Positions 6,085 to 6,414 of a DNA stretch of 6,414 bases are shown here, one piece after another (position 1 is the first letter of the stretch; each line of letters starts with the position of its first letter). The translations under genes were made by a program, and so were the position numbers. The notes beneath the pieces were generated by a model. That model was given only the letters and a program-made list of their open reading frames with translations. It did no database searches and was not told the DNA's origin. This DNA comes from Rhodothermales bacterium (GTDB lineage: Bacteria; Bacteroidota; Rhodothermia; Rhodothermales; VXPQ01): NCBI GenBank assembly GCA_028283985.1, contig JANQSQ010000289.1:1-6414 (forward strand), read 5' to 3'.

Positions 6085-6255
6085 CGGATACTCTGATTAC
6101 GTTCGCAAATCTCTATTATGCAACTTTTGCATAATGGCGGTCCTTTTTATGCATTTTTCGCATAGTCGCTGTGCCGGGGCGCCTGCGCAACGTTCCGCGG
6201 CTCCTCTTTCATCCTTTACCCTAACTGATTGAAGCGGGTTCGATCAGAGTATCCT
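6085..6255. mobile_element. candidate MITE or IS-end remnant with 12-bp inverted repeats
   Basis: GGATACTCTGAT at 6086-6097 is matched exactly by its inverse, ATCAGAGTATCC, at 6243-6254. The enclosed DNA has no credible gene. TA lies outside both ends (6083-6084 and 6256-6257) if one base is added to each side, which could be a target-site duplication but is short enough to be chance. Related sequences at 6258 and 6299 (GGA..nnCTGATTAAATC) indicate a repeat family. The layout suits a short non-autonomous element or nested IS ends. No transposase is present in the window. Confidence 0.45.
6116..6165. promoter_or_regulatory. two similar palindromes 31 bp apart, operator-like
   Basis: TTATGCAACTTTTGCATAA (6116-6134) has perfect 7-bp arms. 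TTATGCATTTTTCGCATAG (6147-6165) matches it at 15 of 19 positions and keeps the TATGC/GCATA arms. Their starts are 31 bp apart, about three helical turns, so dimers bound to both sites would face the same side of the DNA. They are about 300 bp upstream of rpoN, inside the candidate mobile element. No regulator is identified. Confidence 0.5.
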
Positions 6256-6325
6256 TAGGAAGCTCTGATTAAATCGACAAAGTTCAGAGGCTGCTTAAGG
6301 AACCGCTGATTAAATCCGCAAAATC
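6244..6325. repeat. two tandem imperfect copies of a palindromic ~41-bp repeat
   Basis: Copies start at 6244 and 6284. Both contain TCAGAG, then CTTA, GGAA, CTGATTAAATC (6265-6275 and 6306-6316) and CAAA in the same order, with one base of difference in spacing. Each is also an imperfect palindrome: the first matches 11/13 positions between arms and the second 10/13. The sequence GGAnnnCTGATTAAATC looks like an insertion-sequence terminus. An element may begin at about 6299 and continue beyond the right edge; no start of a transposase is visible in the last 110 bases. Confidence 0.6.
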
Positions 6326-6414
6326 GCAACCGGGAAAAGGGACCTTGGGACGCGCATTCGAACAAAACATAGGGCCCGGGATATCCTGCAAACTCGCGGC
6401 CAACCGCACGTTTA

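Larger units (their letters stand above)
5940..6414. other. gene-free region upstream of rpoN
   Basis: Apart from the repeats and palindromes listed separately, no convincing gene was found on either strand. A 66-codon open frame at 5934-6134 on the plus strand has no start signal and no recognisable protein character, and it overlaps the repeats. No tRNA or other structured RNA was recognised. The last 90 bases contain a cluster of overlapping palindromic hexamers (GGGCCC, CCCGGG, GGATATCC at 6372-6386) of doubtful meaning. Confidence 0.6.

Noticed and set aside
5934..6134. 66-codon open frame beginning in the 13-bp duplication
   Set aside because: It has no ribosome site and no protein-like pattern, and it overlaps the repeat structures.
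6225..6255. tRNA T-arm from GGTTCGATC
   Set aside because: No matching stem follows the loop and no acceptor or anticodon arms are present.

Overview
The window most likely comes from a Bacteroidota-like organism in the Rhodothermota/Balneolota/Ignavibacteria area. The main evidence is a secreted protein ending in a complete type IX secretion (T9SS, type A) C-terminal sorting domain that contains QNYPNPFNPSTTIRYELP. The sigma-54 N-terminus (LNLQQTQRLQQKLSPQQIQY) fits the same placement. GC content is moderate by eye, and Shine-Dalgarno sequences are weak or absent at several starts. Lineage is inferred from the protein families only.

Layout, left to right. (1) 1-28, minus: the first nine codons of a gene running off the left edge (MRIAILTNE, a glycosyltransferase-like start). 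Upstream it has a leader hairpin and a plausible promoter. (2) 236-303: three tandem short hairpins built on ACTCC/GGAGT, in the gap behind the next gene. (3) 356-1588, minus: the T9SS-exported surface protein, with a signal peptide, an N-terminal beta-rich domain, a Pro-Pro-Val-Thr linker, a fibronectin-III-like domain and the sorting domain. (4) 1686-3523, plus: a decayed restriction-modification locus. The adenine methyltransferase has an in-frame TAG near its N-terminus, with recognisable coding on both sides. A BsuBI/PstI-like endonuclease start overlaps its 3' end but is cut off after 28 codons. A further short coding fragment follows in another frame, itself interrupted by TAG. (5) 3528-4288, plus: a promoter and a two-gene unit, a small hypothetical protein followed by a DUF2335 membrane protein. 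(6) 4369-5835, minus: an apparently intact rpoN (sigma-54). (7) 5896-6414: no credible gene. It holds a 13-bp tandem duplication, a 12-bp inverted-repeat pair about 170 bp apart enclosing two similar palindromes, and two further copies of the same repeat family. This looks like mobile-element ends or a MITE.

The genes do not form a single pathway. The surface protein and rpoN are ordinary chromosomal genes, and the accessory material is the R-M remnant and the small/DUF2335 pair. No complete novel system is evident. The best leads are the amber-interrupted methyltransferase, the two repeat clusters and the unexplained two-gene unit.
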